A stretch of DNA of 64,000 bases from CBDBKL01 sp965206675 (GTDB lineage Bacteria > Bdellovibrionota > Bdellovibrionia > Bdellovibrionales > JAKFYE01), in NCBI GenBank assembly GCA_965206675.1, contig CBDBKL010000008.1, forward strand, positions 62,001 to 126,000, given 5' to 3'. Both the position numbers and the translations under genes were made by a program. The notes under the pieces are model-generated. The model saw only the letters and a program-made list of their open reading frames with translations. It searched no databases and had not been told where the DNA came from. Positions 36,296 to 45,817 of this stretch are shown here, one piece after another (the stretch's first letter is position 1; each line of letters begins with the position of its first letter).

Positions 36296-36664
36296 ATGGT
36301 TGCTTTGCCAAAACATGTAATTAAAACGTGTCAGAGAAAATTATTAGACACTAAGCAAGATATTCTTAATCGTGTCAAAGATAGTCGCAAAGAGCTGATC
36401 TTTGATGAAAAAGGGGGCGATGAAGGCGATCAAACAATGCGCATTCTAGCTGAGGGTGAGTTTCTCAGAAATCAAGAACGTCTGAGAAAGCAGCTTTTAG
36501 AAATAGAGAACGCTTTGGGCCGCATCGACAGAGGCACATATGGAATCTGTGAAGAGACAGAAGAGCCCATAGAGTACGATCGCCTTATGGCTATCCCTTG
36601 GACACGCTTAAGTATTGAAGGCGCAGAGATGAGAGAGGCTGTAGATCGGCGATACACGCGCTAG
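36296..36664 (+). CDS. DksA/TraR-family protein lacking most zinc cysteines
   Basis: 122 residues. GGGGGG precedes the ATG by six bases. The central coiled coil (EFLRNQERLRKQLLEIENALGRI) with an acidic tip and the C-terminal knuckle YGICEETEEPIEYDRLMAIPW match DksA, a factor that binds RNA polymerase and acts with ppGpp. Classical DksA has four zinc cysteines; here only Cys85 remains, with Thr, Ser and Gly or Ala at the other places. Zinc-independent DksA paralogues exist (DksA2 of Pseudomonas aeruginosa), so it may be a functional variant. Confidence 0.88.
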   Translation: MVALPKHVIKTCQRKLLDTKQDILNRVKDSRKELIFDEKGGDEGDQTMRILAEGEFLRNQERLRKQLLEIENALGRIDRGTYGICEETEEPIEYDRLMAIPWTRLSIEGAEMREAVDRRYTR

Positions 36665-36752
36665 ATAAAAACGCAGCAGAGTGATTACAGATATATATGC
36701 TGGATACACTCGGACGATTATGGAATAAAATAAGGTTCTCTCTCACTATAAA

Positions 36753-37766
36753 TTAAAGATGCCCATTGGTCTTAGCCAACCAACCACACAACTTATAAAG
36801 AAGACGCATACCCACGTTACCATCCCATTCATTATTTGAATCATAAGCAGAAGGGGCTACCTCACAGAGATCAAATCCAATAATTTGCCGACCACTATTT
36901 CCCAATGCAGAAAGAAGAATTATTGCCTGATCATAATCCAATCCCCCCGGAACAGGTGTTCCTGTATTAGGACAGAAAACAGGATCTAAACCATCAATAT
37001 CAAAAGAGACATAGACTTTTTCAGGTAAGGATTCAATCATCCCCTGAGCGATATCAAACCAATGCGTTCCCTTGGACAACTGAACTTTAATATCATGATC
37101 GAAAAATATACGCACACGGTCCTTGTGCTCTTGAGCAAAATGAAGCTCTTCTTCACAAAAATCTCTAATGCCAACCTGAACCACTTGTGCAGGTGGTTTT
37201 TCCTCATTCAAGATGTTCCTAAAGATACTGGCATGAGACCAAGTAAAGCCTTCATAGGCATCACGAAGATCCATATGGGCATCGATGTGAAGTATGCCAA
37301 AATCCGAACCATGTTTTTCTGCGAAGGCTCTAATGGCTCCCAATGGAACAGAGTGATCTCCCCCCAAGACACCCACACACTTTTTGGCGTTTAAACTCTT
37401 TTTAACATTTTCGTAGACAAAGCTATTCATTTGATCACAGCTTTGATTTATGAGCCCTAGACCTTTGTTTGTATTACGACAGTCATCAACTTGTTTTTTC
37501 GTCTCAGTATTCAGAGCCATCAACTCAGAGTCTGGCTTAAAAAAATAAATTCCACTCTCATATATTTTCCCCAGCTCTCGATCATACAAATCCAATTGCT
37601 CACTGGCTTTCAAAATAGCCTCCGGTCCACGACTTGTACCGGAGTGATATGATGTGGTCGCATCCCAGGGAACTGAGTGAATATGAATAGCTGCATCCTC
37701 TTTGGATTCATTTAATCCAAACAAACAATTTTGTGCCGAGGGCGCATTAGGATTAAAGTCACTCAC
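36753..37766 (-). CDS. speB: Agmatinase/arginase-family ureohydrolase
   Basis: 337 residues. All manganese-binding motifs are present: GGDHS (135-139), DAHMD (162-166), a WSHAS histidine, and FDIDGLDP. Agmatinase releases putrescine and urea from agmatine. The presence of biosynthetic arginine decarboxylase (52251-54209) in the same window supports the agmatinase reading, but formimidoylglutamase or guanidinobutyrase cannot be excluded by eye. It stands alone between dksA and a membrane protein gene. Confidence 0.8.
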   Translation of the reverse strand: MSDFNPNAPSAQNCLFGLNESKEDAAIHIHSVPWDATTSYHSGTSRGPEAILKASEQLDLYDRELGKIYESGIYFFKPDSELMALNTETKKQVDDCRNTNKGLGLINQSCDQMNSFVYENVKKSLNAKKCVGVLGGDHSVPLGAIRAFAEKHGSDFGILHIDAHMDLRDAYEGFTWSHASIFRNILNEEKPPAQVVQVGIRDFCEEELHFAQEHKDRVRIFFDHDIKVQLSKGTHWFDIAQGMIESLPEKVYVSFDIDGLDPVFCPNTGTPVPGGLDYDQAIILLSALGNSGRQIIGFDLCEVAPSAYDSNNEWDGNVGMRLLYKLCGWLAKTNGHL

Positions 37767-37825
37767 CTATCATCTCTCCCATTCTTGCACTCTTCTATAT
37801 AACTCATATATTTTCAAAACGTTTT

Positions 37826-38425
37826 TTAAAGAAAATAAAGACACAGAATTATAATGAGAAGGGCCCCTACAATATACGTTACTTTTTCAAAATGCTGATC
37901 AATCCACTTTTTACCCACTTCACCAAAAAAATAAAAAAGTGTTCCTATCAGGAAAAAACGCAGCCCGCGGCTACAGAAAGAAGCTAAAATAAATACTGGG
38001 AAATTCACTCCCATTACCCCTGCCGCAATAGTAAAAGCCTTATAAGGTATGGGCGTAAATCCGGCAATAAAGATAGCGATAAAGGCACTCGCCTCCAATC
38101 TTGAAACTACGGAATGAAATTTTTCTTCAGAAAGAATATGTTCAAAGAAAATACTGTCAAAAGCACCCCACAGGGAGGCCCCAATCCAATATCCCCCCAC
38201 TCCCCCCAAAACACTAAAAACCGTTGTGATAAACGCCGCTTTGAATGCTTTTTTCGAATCTGATGTTAATAGGGCAATCAACATCACATCAGCTGGTATG
38301 GGGAAAAATATAGACTCAATAAAAGCAATAAAGGCCAATAACGGATAAGCCCACTTGTGCTTTGCCAACGATAAAACCCAAACATACATTGAGCGCAGCC
38401 ATTGAGTCGGATTAAGATGTTTCAT
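37826..38425 (-). CDS. YqaA-like membrane protein (VTT/DedA-related)
   Basis: About 199 residues from the ATG at 38425. Five to six membrane helices, with LAFIAFIESIFFPIPADVML near the N-terminus, a central GGYWIGA, and FTPIPYKAFTIAAG, which is the family's second re-entrant motif. DedA/VTT-type proteins act in lipid scrambling or proton-linked homeostasis; the YqaA branch is uncharacterised. It is divergent from the ClC gene with about 65 bases between starts. Confidence 0.8.
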   Translation of the reverse strand: MKHLNPTQWLRSMYVWVLSLAKHKWAYPLLAFIAFIESIFFPIPADVMLIALLTSDSKKAFKAAFITTVFSVLGGVGGYWIGASLWGAFDSIFFEHILSEEKFHSVVSRLEASAFIAIFIAGFTPIPYKAFTIAAGVMGVNFPVFILASFCSRGLRFFLIGTLFYFFGEVGKKWIDQHFEKVTYIVGALLIIILCLYFL

Positions 38426-38492
38426 GAGTATGACCCTATAAGTAAAAGATATGTTTCTCATCTGTTTTAACACATGTTATTTTATTGTTTAA

Positions 38493-39818
38493 ATGCTGAA
38501 TATTCTTATATTGCAATTGCAAAAAGCATATCGGGATTGGAGCGACCGCGACCTGTGGAGAAACCGAGCTTTAATTTGGTCCGGTGCCATTCTTATTGGT
38601 ATCATCTCTGTGATTTTTGCCGAACTCAGCGAATGGGCCTCTGACTACAATGATAATCTCTACCACAACCGTCCTTGGTCCGCCCTGCTCATTCTCCCTA
38701 TAGGACTTTTAACCATTCGCTATATCACTCTGAAATATTTTGAAGTCACAACAGGAAGCGGAATTCCCCACACCATTGCAGCGATGAAACTTGATGACGC
38801 CAAGCAAAAGCACAGGATTCTTTCTCCACTAAATGCAGTTGCAAAATTACTTCTGACTTTTTGTGGTTTACTTTTCGGAGCTTCAATTGGTCGTGAGGGC
38901 CCCACAGTCTATATTGGCTCTTCAATCCTGTACAACATTGGAAAATTCACAACTTTAAATCAAAAAGACATTAATAAAGGCGTCATTGTCGCTGGGGGAG
39001 CCGCCGGTATTTCAGCCGCTTTTAATACACCTCTGGCTGGAATTGTTTTTTCTATTGAAGAATTGAGTAAATCTTTTGAAGAACGATCCAGTGGACTCAT
39101 TCTTTCTGCTGTTGTGCTCTCAGGGATAACAGCTATTGCAATGATTGGTGACTATGCACACTTTGGATTTATGTCTGTGACTTTTCGATTAAGCCACACC
39201 ATTTTCTACGCCGTTGTTATTGGTTTTATTGGTGGTGCTTTAGGAGGAATTTTTTCTTCTGCTATTTTATATTTTCGTCAAAAACTCATGGGATTTTCTT
39301 TTAAACAGGCCATGATTGTCACAGGCATTGCCGGATTATTAATTGCCATCATAGGTTTTATAACAAAGGGAATGACCTTCGGTGCCGGTTACAGCTCAAC
39401 CTACCAAATCCTAATGGCACAAATGGATGAAATGCCGTTTTACTATCCCATTTTAAAAATGCTAGCTACTCTGTTGTCCTACGTCAGCGGCATACCCGGT
39501 GGTATTTTTACCCCCGCCATTGCCATAGGAGCTAGTATGGGACAAGTTCTGTCTCAAATCATGGGAGAACTCGGACCTGTTTTTGCTGTCATTGGTATGT
39601 GCGCCTTTTTAACAGGAGTTGTGCAGTCACCGATTACCGCTTTTGTGGTTGTCATGGAGCTTGTAGACGACCATAACATGACAATGCCCTTAATGGTGGC
39701 GGCTTTTGTTGCTCTTGGAGCCTCTCGTATATTCTGCCACCAACCCTTTTATCAAACACTTGCTAATATATTTGTGGAAACCTATTCCAAACGAGCGCAG
39801 AAAAATGAAACTATCTAA
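38493..39818 (+). CDS. ClC-type chloride channel or chloride/proton antiporter
   Basis: 441 residues, typical for the membrane part of ClC proteins, and no CBS domains. The selectivity motifs are GSGIPHT (88-94), GREGPTVYIG (133-142, with the gating glutamate at 135), and GIPGGIFTPAIAIGA. It moves chloride across the inner membrane, most likely against protons. It may help survival in acid or during ionic shifts. No Shine-Dalgarno is obvious. Confidence 0.93.
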   Translation: MLNILILQLQKAYRDWSDRDLWRNRALIWSGAILIGIISVIFAELSEWASDYNDNLYHNRPWSALLILPIGLLTIRYITLKYFEVTTGSGIPHTIAAMKLDDAKQKHRILSPLNAVAKLLLTFCGLLFGASIGREGPTVYIGSSILYNIGKFTTLNQKDINKGVIVAGGAAGISAAFNTPLAGIVFSIEELSKSFEERSSGLILSAVVLSGITAIAMIGDYAHFGFMSVTFRLSHTIFYAVVIGFIGGALGGIFSSAILYFRQKLMGFSFKQAMIVTGIAGLLIAIIGFITKGMTFGAGYSSTYQILMAQMDEMPFYYPILKMLATLLSYVSGIPGGIFTPAIAIGASMGQVLSQIMGELGPVFAVIGMCAFLTGVVQSPITAFVVVMELVDDHNMTMPLMVAAFVALGASRIFCHQPFYQTLANIFVETYSKRAQKNETI

Positions 39819-40039
39819 TATAAACTCTTTATGTATATTTTTGAATTTTTCAATAAACATTTAGATATGTTAATCAATAATTTCTCTAATTACGTTTTAA
39901 ATACAATGTCTTTATATTTAAAGATTGAATAAACTTATCAAAATTAAGAAGAACCTCCTCAATCAGCACACGATATTCAAAAAGTTTTGGCTTCTCTATA
40001 TATGAAAACTCTCCTATGTCTTAAAAAAAGAAATAATTT

Positions 40040-40876
40040 TTAGCTCCATTTTTTAACAATTCTAGGTATTGCCTTAAGTATTTCTTTACCAAAAATGACC
40101 TCATCAACCTTTCCCATATGCAACATGTCGACTATTCTACAAAGATAAGATCGGCCCTGTTCCCACCACGTTCGATAGTCATCAACAAATAGATAATGAT
40201 AAATTTTGATTCCTGTATTATTCCAAACTTCGTCAAGCTCAAAACCATCAAGTTGGGTTTCATAAATCGCATCAGCAACACGACTACCAAATGTTGTAGT
40301 GTGATAATATTCTTTAATTTCCCAAATAGCCTTAGGTGAATAAATTGAAGGGAAAGCTCCATCAACTCTTCGAGAAAAAGTATATTCAAGTTTATTTCCA
40401 TTAAATACCTTAATAAGTTTCTTTGGATTATAATCAATTTCTTTTCCTCGCAATGTATGTTCAAGAATGATATTAATCATTGCTGTAAAGTAAGAAGGCT
40501 CTTTCTTTTTACCCCTCTGCTTATTCATAGGGATTGGAAGTTGAGAATTATATTTCTTCATCAAGGTTTGAAAAAGCTTCTTTGCTGTATCCTTGTCCAT
40601 TAAACTCTTAGCAACAGTGTTATTTAATATATCAGCTCTATATTTCGAATAATCACAGATATTTTTTGTTAATTGGGTTGGTTTATTTCCTTTTTTAAAA
40701 TAAATATTTTTATTTAACCGAAGCTCTTCAATAACCTGTAAAATATCACTAACCCTATAAGCACAGACCCGGCTATTACCAGATTGCCGTTTTGTATACC
40801 CAACTGCTTCAGAAATGGTACGTATATTGGCCCAGAAGGATAGTTTTTTATCTAAGAATTTATGGTTTGGCCCCAC
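40040..40876 (-). CDS. Probable restriction endonuclease (PD-(D/E)xK-like)
   Basis: 278 residues from a GTG that overlaps the end of the regulator gene by 17 bases. I do not recognise the exact family. A likely nuclease core is visible: Asp172 in SRRVDGAFP and Glu187-x-Lys189 in AIWEIKEYY, the spacing of a PD-(D/E)xK site, followed by TTFGSRVADAIYETQLDG. With an XRE regulator upstream and a divergent D12 adenine methyltransferase, the natural reading is a type II restriction enzyme. Recognition sequence is unknown. The gene is AT-rich. Confidence 0.65.
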   Translation of the reverse strand: MGPNHKFLDKKLSFWANIRTISEAVGYTKRQSGNSRVCAYRVSDILQVIEELRLNKNIYFKKGNKPTQLTKNICDYSKYRADILNNTVAKSLMDKDTAKKLFQTLMKKYNSQLPIPMNKQRGKKKEPSYFTAMINIILEHTLRGKEIDYNPKKLIKVFNGNKLEYTFSRRVDGAFPSIYSPKAIWEIKEYYHTTTFGSRVADAIYETQLDGFELDEVWNNTGIKIYHYLFVDDYRTWWEQGRSYLCRIVDMLHMGKVDEVIFGKEILKAIPRIVKKWS

Positions 40877-41120
40877 TGTCCTTCCCTGATAATTCTATTT
40901 TAATTAATTTAATAACCTCTTCAGGTGACGAACCTAAAGTATGGACAATAGTCCATGTTTCAGAAAAAGAAAGTACCCTTTCCCCACTCTCATACTTACT
41001 CACAAAAGATTGAGCAGAACCCAGCAAAGACGCCAAATCTATTTGTTTCAAATTAGATTCAAGTCTTAATTGTTTTAAAACCTTAATGAGCACGGCATCA
41101 ATTTTTAGATACGGTCGCAT
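40860..41120 (-). CDS. XRE-family HTH regulator (possible controller of RM system)
   Basis: About 86 residues from the ATG at 41120; upstream ATGs at 41147 and 41168 are possible but their residues do not belong to the fold. The helix-turn-helix is plain: LRLESNLKQIDLASLLGSAQSFVSKYESGERVLS. Small XRE proteins in front of a restriction gene often act as controller (C) proteins that delay nuclease expression. It overlaps the nuclease gene and is divergent from the methyltransferase, which is the expected arrangement. Confidence 0.8.
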   Translation of the reverse strand: MRPYLKIDAVLIKVLKQLRLESNLKQIDLASLLGSAQSFVSKYESGERVLSFSETWTIVHTLGSSPEEVIKLIKIELSGKDSGAKP

Positions 41121-41219
41121 AAAGAATAGCCTACAGAATAAATTCATGTTGTCATAGCGGCATTTCAAAGATATTCTAAAATCGAATTTTGATCACAAAT
41201 TGCCATAGGGGGATATAAG

Positions 41220-42110
41220 ATGCTTAGCGAAACTAACCAATTTACCTTCGAGGGGCTTCACCCTCCTCAATGCAAACCCTTTAAAAAGCAATTATTTAAA
41301 TGGATTGGCAATAAACAAAGGTTTGCTCATGAAATCATTAATCACTTTCCATTGAAATTTAATAGATATTTTGAACCCTTCTTAGGAAGTGGTGCCGTAC
41401 TTGGCTCCCTAGCCCCAAAAGAAGGTTACGCCTCTGATATTATAACACCCCTTATAGAAATATGGACCAACATTATAAAAAATCGAAATGAAGTTAAAAA
41501 ATGGTATCGTGAACGTTATGAATTAATGAAAGAAATAGGAAAAGAAAAAGCATATTACTATATTCGAGAAAAATACAATAAGAAAGCAAACCCTCAAGAT
41601 TTTCTTTATCTCTCTAGAACATGTTATGGAGGAGTCATTCGCTTTAGAAAAAAAGATGGATACATGAGTACACCCTGTGGTGTCCATAACCCCATTCAAC
41701 CTCAAGCTTTTGATGATAGAGTGGAGATTTGGGCAAGAAGAATCAAAAATTGCAAATTTTTTAACAAAGATTTTGAATTTTTATTTAATATGGCTCGAGA
41801 AGGTGATGTTATCTATTGCGACCCTCCCTATGTTACAAGTCAACAAATCGTTTATGGTGCTCAATCCTTTTTGTTAGAGCGTTTAATGACCTGTATTGAA
41901 AAAGCTAAATCCAAAGGTGTATATATCCTCCTCTCTATTGATGGATCTAAAAAAAATGGAAAAGTCTTATGTGATATTCATTACCCTGATCACCTTTTTG
42001 AAAGAGAAGTCTCTGTTAATTGTGGACGGAGTATGCTTCGAAGATTTCAAAAAGAAGGCGAAACTCTGGAAGATGAAGTTGTCTCAGACAGACTTCTCCT
42101 GACATATTAA
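41220..42110 (+). CDS. DNA adenine methyltransferase (Dam/D12 class)
   Basis: 296 residues, typical for Dam-class enzymes. FKWIGNKQRF (26-35) is the N-terminal K-W-x-G-x-K motif, FEPFLGSGAV (51-60) the SAM-binding motif I, and DPPY (201-204) the catalytic motif IV. GGGGGA lies nine bases before the ATG. It methylates N6 of adenine and is divergent from the XRE regulator and nuclease, so it probably protects against the linked nuclease. The motif layout would also fit a stand-alone Dam. Confidence 0.92.
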   Translation: MLSETNQFTFEGLHPPQCKPFKKQLFKWIGNKQRFAHEIINHFPLKFNRYFEPFLGSGAVLGSLAPKEGYASDIITPLIEIWTNIIKNRNEVKKWYRERYELMKEIGKEKAYYYIREKYNKKANPQDFLYLSRTCYGGVIRFRKKDGYMSTPCGVHNPIQPQAFDDRVEIWARRIKNCKFFNKDFEFLFNMAREGDVIYCDPPYVTSQQIVYGAQSFLLERLMTCIEKAKSKGVYILLSIDGSKKNGKVLCDIHYPDHLFEREVSVNCGRSMLRRFQKEGETLEDEVVSDRLLLTY

Positions 42111-42199
42111 AAGCCCTAACCTACCTAATTTAATCAATTTCAAAAAATGAAAGAAATCTTTATCTGGATAACTCTTTGTAAGATAAACCAACCTGTAAT

Positions 42200-42943
42200 T
42201 TAATATAGACAACCCTTTGTTTCCTCTTCAATCTCATACGAAAACCGCAAACTTTCTGTCTTTGGCTCTAATTCAATATCAACTCCCGCTTCAAAAAGAA
42301 GTTCTTTTATTCGTCTGCGTCCGGCTTTAAATACGAAGCTGTCCACTACCAACTCTGTCATCCGCCTTGCGTCTTCTTTTGTCAGCCTTTTTACTTCTTT
42401 TCCTGTCATCTTTTCCACTACTGTTCTGACAATACCTTTTCTACGACGGGCAGAGCGATTAAAAAGAGGTGCCACTCTCTTTTGCATCCTTTTGCGTACA
42501 TCTTCTAATTGCTCTTTAAAATCATTTAATCCCGCTGCCCTTTCTTCTTGAAGAACAAAATCTATCAATCGTTGCATTTCATCATTCCGTAAAGTCCCTA
42601 ATCTTCCTCCAAAATCAACCACATCAACAACCCCCTCTTGAGAGAGAAAGTCCGCTATTCGCCCTTCCCCTTCTTTCACTACAGTACTTAACTCATTATC
42701 ATTAAAAAGAGATCTTTCTTTACTTACAAAATCTATCAATCGCTCTCCATTTTCTCTACGTAAATCTTCTAGCCTCTTTTCAAAATCATTTACATTAACA
42801 ACGCCTTCCTGAGAAAGAAATTCTCTTATTCGTTCCTCCCCCAACTCATATTCAGCTACCAATCTCTCATGAAAATCATCAGCATGAAGTTGATAAGAAA
42901 AACCCCATACGAATAAGATCAAAACATATTTTGTTAATGCCAT
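42200..42943 (-). CDS. Exported charged-helix repeat protein ending in CLY
   Basis: About 247 residues from the ATG at 42943, which has AGAGGA in front. A signal peptide (residues 1-20, ending QLHA) is followed by two or three repeats of roughly 55 residues with the wording FLSQEGVVNVNDFEKRLEDL and RLIDFVSKERSLF. The rest is a basic stretch (RSARRRKGIVRTVVEK) and ends KGCLY. The fold looks helical and charged. The family is unknown to me. An ankyrin-like end (ELLFEAGVDIELE) suggests kinship with the ankyrin family. Confidence 0.7.
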   Translation of the reverse strand: MALTKYVLILFVWGFSYQLHADDFHERLVAEYELGEERIREFLSQEGVVNVNDFEKRLEDLRRENGERLIDFVSKERSLFNDNELSTVVKEGEGRIADFLSQEGVVDVVDFGGRLGTLRNDEMQRLIDFVLQEERAAGLNDFKEQLEDVRKRMQKRVAPLFNRSARRRKGIVRTVVEKMTGKEVKRLTKEDARRMTELVVDSFVFKAGRRRIKELLFEAGVDIELEPKTESLRFSYEIEEETKGCLY

Positions 42944-43195
42944 AAAATCCTCTACAATCTTTATAAAAGTAGTTTCCAAAATAAAGGATTGGTTTATTTT
43001 CTGTAAGATTTGTAGCCAGTTTAATGTCAATAAACCAACTGACATCCAATCTATCACCCCCTTTTGAGGTTTCAATCAAAAATTATGACACACAACGACC
43101 CCTATAAACTTCCAAAAGCACTCTGGCTAAGTGTATTGACAATAGAACTAACTAGACAGCATCCTGAGAATTGAAAGACAAAAAGGAGACCTCCT

Positions 43196-44788
43196 ATGAA
43201 AATACTGATTTTACTTTTTGTAGGTTGTTTAGATGTTATTGCTCAACCTCATGTGGGTGGCACAATATATTACAGACTACCGAATGCACCTAGCACGCTT
43301 CACCCCACACGCTCCACAGATGCTTACGCCTCTCAAATTCACTCTTACACATTTGATGGTCTTTTAACTGTCAATATCGACACATATAAATTTGAACCTG
43401 GACTCGCTAAAGAATGGACAGTCTCTAAAGATGGCCAAGAGTTCACATTTACTTTGAGAGAAGATGCCAAATGGCATGACGGAAAACCCGTAACAGCAGA
43501 GGATGTCAAATTCAGTTTTGATATCATCTTTGATCCTAAACAAAAATCTCTCCACTTAAGATCTTATTTTGACAACATTGAAAGTGCACAGGTTTTAGGA
43601 AAAAACAAAATTAAATTCACAGCTAAAAAAAAGTATTTCAAAAACTTAGATATCTTAGGCAGCGGAGGCTTTCTCTCCATTATTCCTAAACATATTTACA
43701 ATACAAAAAAGAAAATGAATAAAGACATAGTAGGCAGTGGCCCCTATAAACTCGCAAAGTATAAAAAAGGCCGACAAATAGAACTCACCAGAAATAAAAA
43801 CTGGTGGGGCTTTAAAGAAAAACATCTTCAAGGGCAGTATAACTTTGAAAAAATCATTATGAGAATAGTCAAAGATGATAATGTCTCTTTAGAATATTTA
43901 AAAAAGGGACGGATCGACTTTCAAGCTCTATCTTCAGAAGATTATCACAAAAAAACTAAGGGAAAAATCTGGAAAACTGAAGTCATAAAAAATAGAGTTA
44001 AAAACCTCTCTCCAAAAGGCTATGGTTTTATTGGATGGAATTTTAGAAGAAAGGTTTTTCAGGACAAAAAGGTACGAATTGCTCTTTCACACCTGATGAA
44101 TCGCAAATTAATGAATAAAAAATTCCGATTTGGAGAATCTCTTTTAGCGACAGGCCCATGGCATCAAAAAAGTGAATATGCCGATAGCAGTATAAAGGCT
44201 ATTACCTATAACCCTGAAAAAGCCTTGAAACTGTTAAAACAAACAGGTTGGGATGATAAAGATAAGGACGGTATTCTTGAAAAAAACATACAGGGCAAGA
44301 AACAAAATTTTGATATCACTATTTTATGCCCCAGCAAAGAATCTTTAAAATACCTCACAATGTTTAAAGAAGACGCTAAAAAAGTGGGTGTAAAAATTAA
44401 TGTTAAAAGCGTTGAGTGGAACACCTTCTTAAAATTGATAGACGACGGAAAGTTTGATGGTGCTATGTTGGCTTGGGGTGGAGGTTCTATTAATCTAGAT
44501 CCAAAACAAATTTGGCACTCTGATGGAGCACGCCCCGGAGGATCTAACTTTATACACTATAAAAATCCTGAAGTAGATAAACTGATTATAAAAGCACAAG
44601 AAACTTTGGATAAAAAGAAAGGGATTAAAATTTTGCGAAAAGTTTATCGCATTATAGCTAAAGATGCTCCTTATTTATTTTTATTTAACGATGAATACAG
44701 TTTTTATGCTCACAGAAGCAGGATAAAAAAGGAGAAAGACACCTATAAGTTTGGAATTGGTTCTGACTATTGGTGGCTACAAAAATAA
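43196..44788 (+). CDS. Peptide-binding protein of YejA type (extracellular solute-binding family 5)
   Basis: 530 residues. GGAG lies seven to eight bases before the ATG. A short signal peptide ends near VIA-QP; a cysteine at 11 is too early for a convincing lipobox. Family-5 landmarks: GLAKEWTVSKDGQEFTFTLR, DAKWHDGKPVTAEDVKFSFD, and a C-terminal NPEVDKLIIKAQ. Its basic, lysine-rich body and the two YejB/YejE-like permeases that follow point to the Yej group, which takes up peptides such as microcin C in enterobacteria. Confidence 0.87.
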   Translation: MKILILLFVGCLDVIAQPHVGGTIYYRLPNAPSTLHPTRSTDAYASQIHSYTFDGLLTVNIDTYKFEPGLAKEWTVSKDGQEFTFTLREDAKWHDGKPVTAEDVKFSFDIIFDPKQKSLHLRSYFDNIESAQVLGKNKIKFTAKKKYFKNLDILGSGGFLSIIPKHIYNTKKKMNKDIVGSGPYKLAKYKKGRQIELTRNKNWWGFKEKHLQGQYNFEKIIMRIVKDDNVSLEYLKKGRIDFQALSSEDYHKKTKGKIWKTEVIKNRVKNLSPKGYGFIGWNFRRKVFQDKKVRIALSHLMNRKLMNKKFRFGESLLATGPWHQKSEYADSSIKAITYNPEKALKLLKQTGWDDKDKDGILEKNIQGKKQNFDITILCPSKESLKYLTMFKEDAKKVGVKINVKSVEWNTFLKLIDDGKFDGAMLAWGGGSINLDPKQIWHSDGARPGGSNFIHYKNPEVDKLIIKAQETLDKKKGIKILRKVYRIIAKDAPYLFLFNDEYSFYAHRSRIKKEKDTYKFGIGSDYWWLQK

Positions 44789-44794
44789 CTTGTA

Positions 44795-45817
44795 ATGAAT
44801 CATATACAGTACTTCTTAAGGCGGCTTCTTTTAATCATTCCAACCCTCTTTGGAGTGACACTCATTAGTTTTTTTATAATGAATATGTGTCCCGGAGGGC
44901 CCATTGAGCAAAAGCTCCGACAAATGCGGTTTGGCCAAACATCTATCAGTGGAGGAATCGAACAACAAGAGATCTCCGAAGAAATGCTACAAGAATTAAA
45001 AAAACAATATGGTTTTGATAAACCCCTTCATGAACAATACTGGCTCTGGTTAAAAAACCTTTCTGTCTTAGACTTTGGAGAATCTTTTACTTACGAAGAA
45101 CCTGTTATTGATGTGATAGTCAGTAAATTTCCCGTCTCTCTACAGTTTGGCATTGTGAGTTTTATTTTATCTTATTTAGTCTGTATCCCCCTTGGAATAT
45201 TGAAAGCTCTCAAACAGGGGTCAACTTTTGACCTGAGTTCCAGTTTTTTACTGTTTATCATGTACTCTATCCCAGGGCTTATGTTGGGAATACTGGAAAT
45301 CACATACCTGGCTGGAGAAAGTGGACTGGGTCTTTTTCCCATTGGGGGATTGTACTCTGACAACTATGAAAATCTGAGCTTTATGGGAAAAGTTTGGGAC
45401 CGTGTGTTTCATTTTATTCTACCCTTGAGTTGTTTCATGATTGGATCTTTTACGACATTAACTTTGTTAATGAAAAACTCACTCATAGAAGAAATTAAAA
45501 AAGATTACATCCGTACAGCAAGGGCTAAGGGCTTAAGCGAAAAGGCTATATATTTAAAACACGCTTTAAGAAATGCTCTTATTCCTATTGCAACAGGTAT
45601 TGGAAGTTTTATTTCCTTATTTTTTACAGGCTCTATTATCATTGAATCTATTTTTGAATTAGATGGCATGGGGCTGTTGAGTTTTAATTCTATTTTGGAA
45701 AGAGACTATAATGTTTCAATGGGTCTTTTGTTTATAACAAGCCTTCTTATGATGTTGGGAAATATGATCAGTGATGTGGCTTACATTCTTATAGATCCAA
45801 GGATAGATTTCAAATGA
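44795..45817 (+). CDS. yejB: ABC transporter permease YejB-like
   Basis: 340 residues. N-terminus RRLLLIIPTLFGVTLISFFIMN, then MCPGGPIEQKL, the YejB-specific periplasmic start. A longer periplasmic loop (GGIEQQEISEEMLQELKKQYGF) and an EAA loop RTARAKGLSEKAIYLKHALRNA follow. It starts six bases after the binding-protein gene and overlaps the next permease by four bases. It forms half of the inner-membrane channel. Confidence 0.88.
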   Translation: MNHIQYFLRRLLLIIPTLFGVTLISFFIMNMCPGGPIEQKLRQMRFGQTSISGGIEQQEISEEMLQELKKQYGFDKPLHEQYWLWLKNLSVLDFGESFTYEEPVIDVIVSKFPVSLQFGIVSFILSYLVCIPLGILKALKQGSTFDLSSSFLLFIMYSIPGLMLGILEITYLAGESGLGLFPIGGLYSDNYENLSFMGKVWDRVFHFILPLSCFMIGSFTTLTLLMKNSLIEEIKKDYIRTARAKGLSEKAIYLKHALRNALIPIATGIGSFISLFFTGSIIIESIFELDGMGLLSFNSILERDYNVSMGLLFITSLLMMLGNMISDVAYILIDPRIDFK

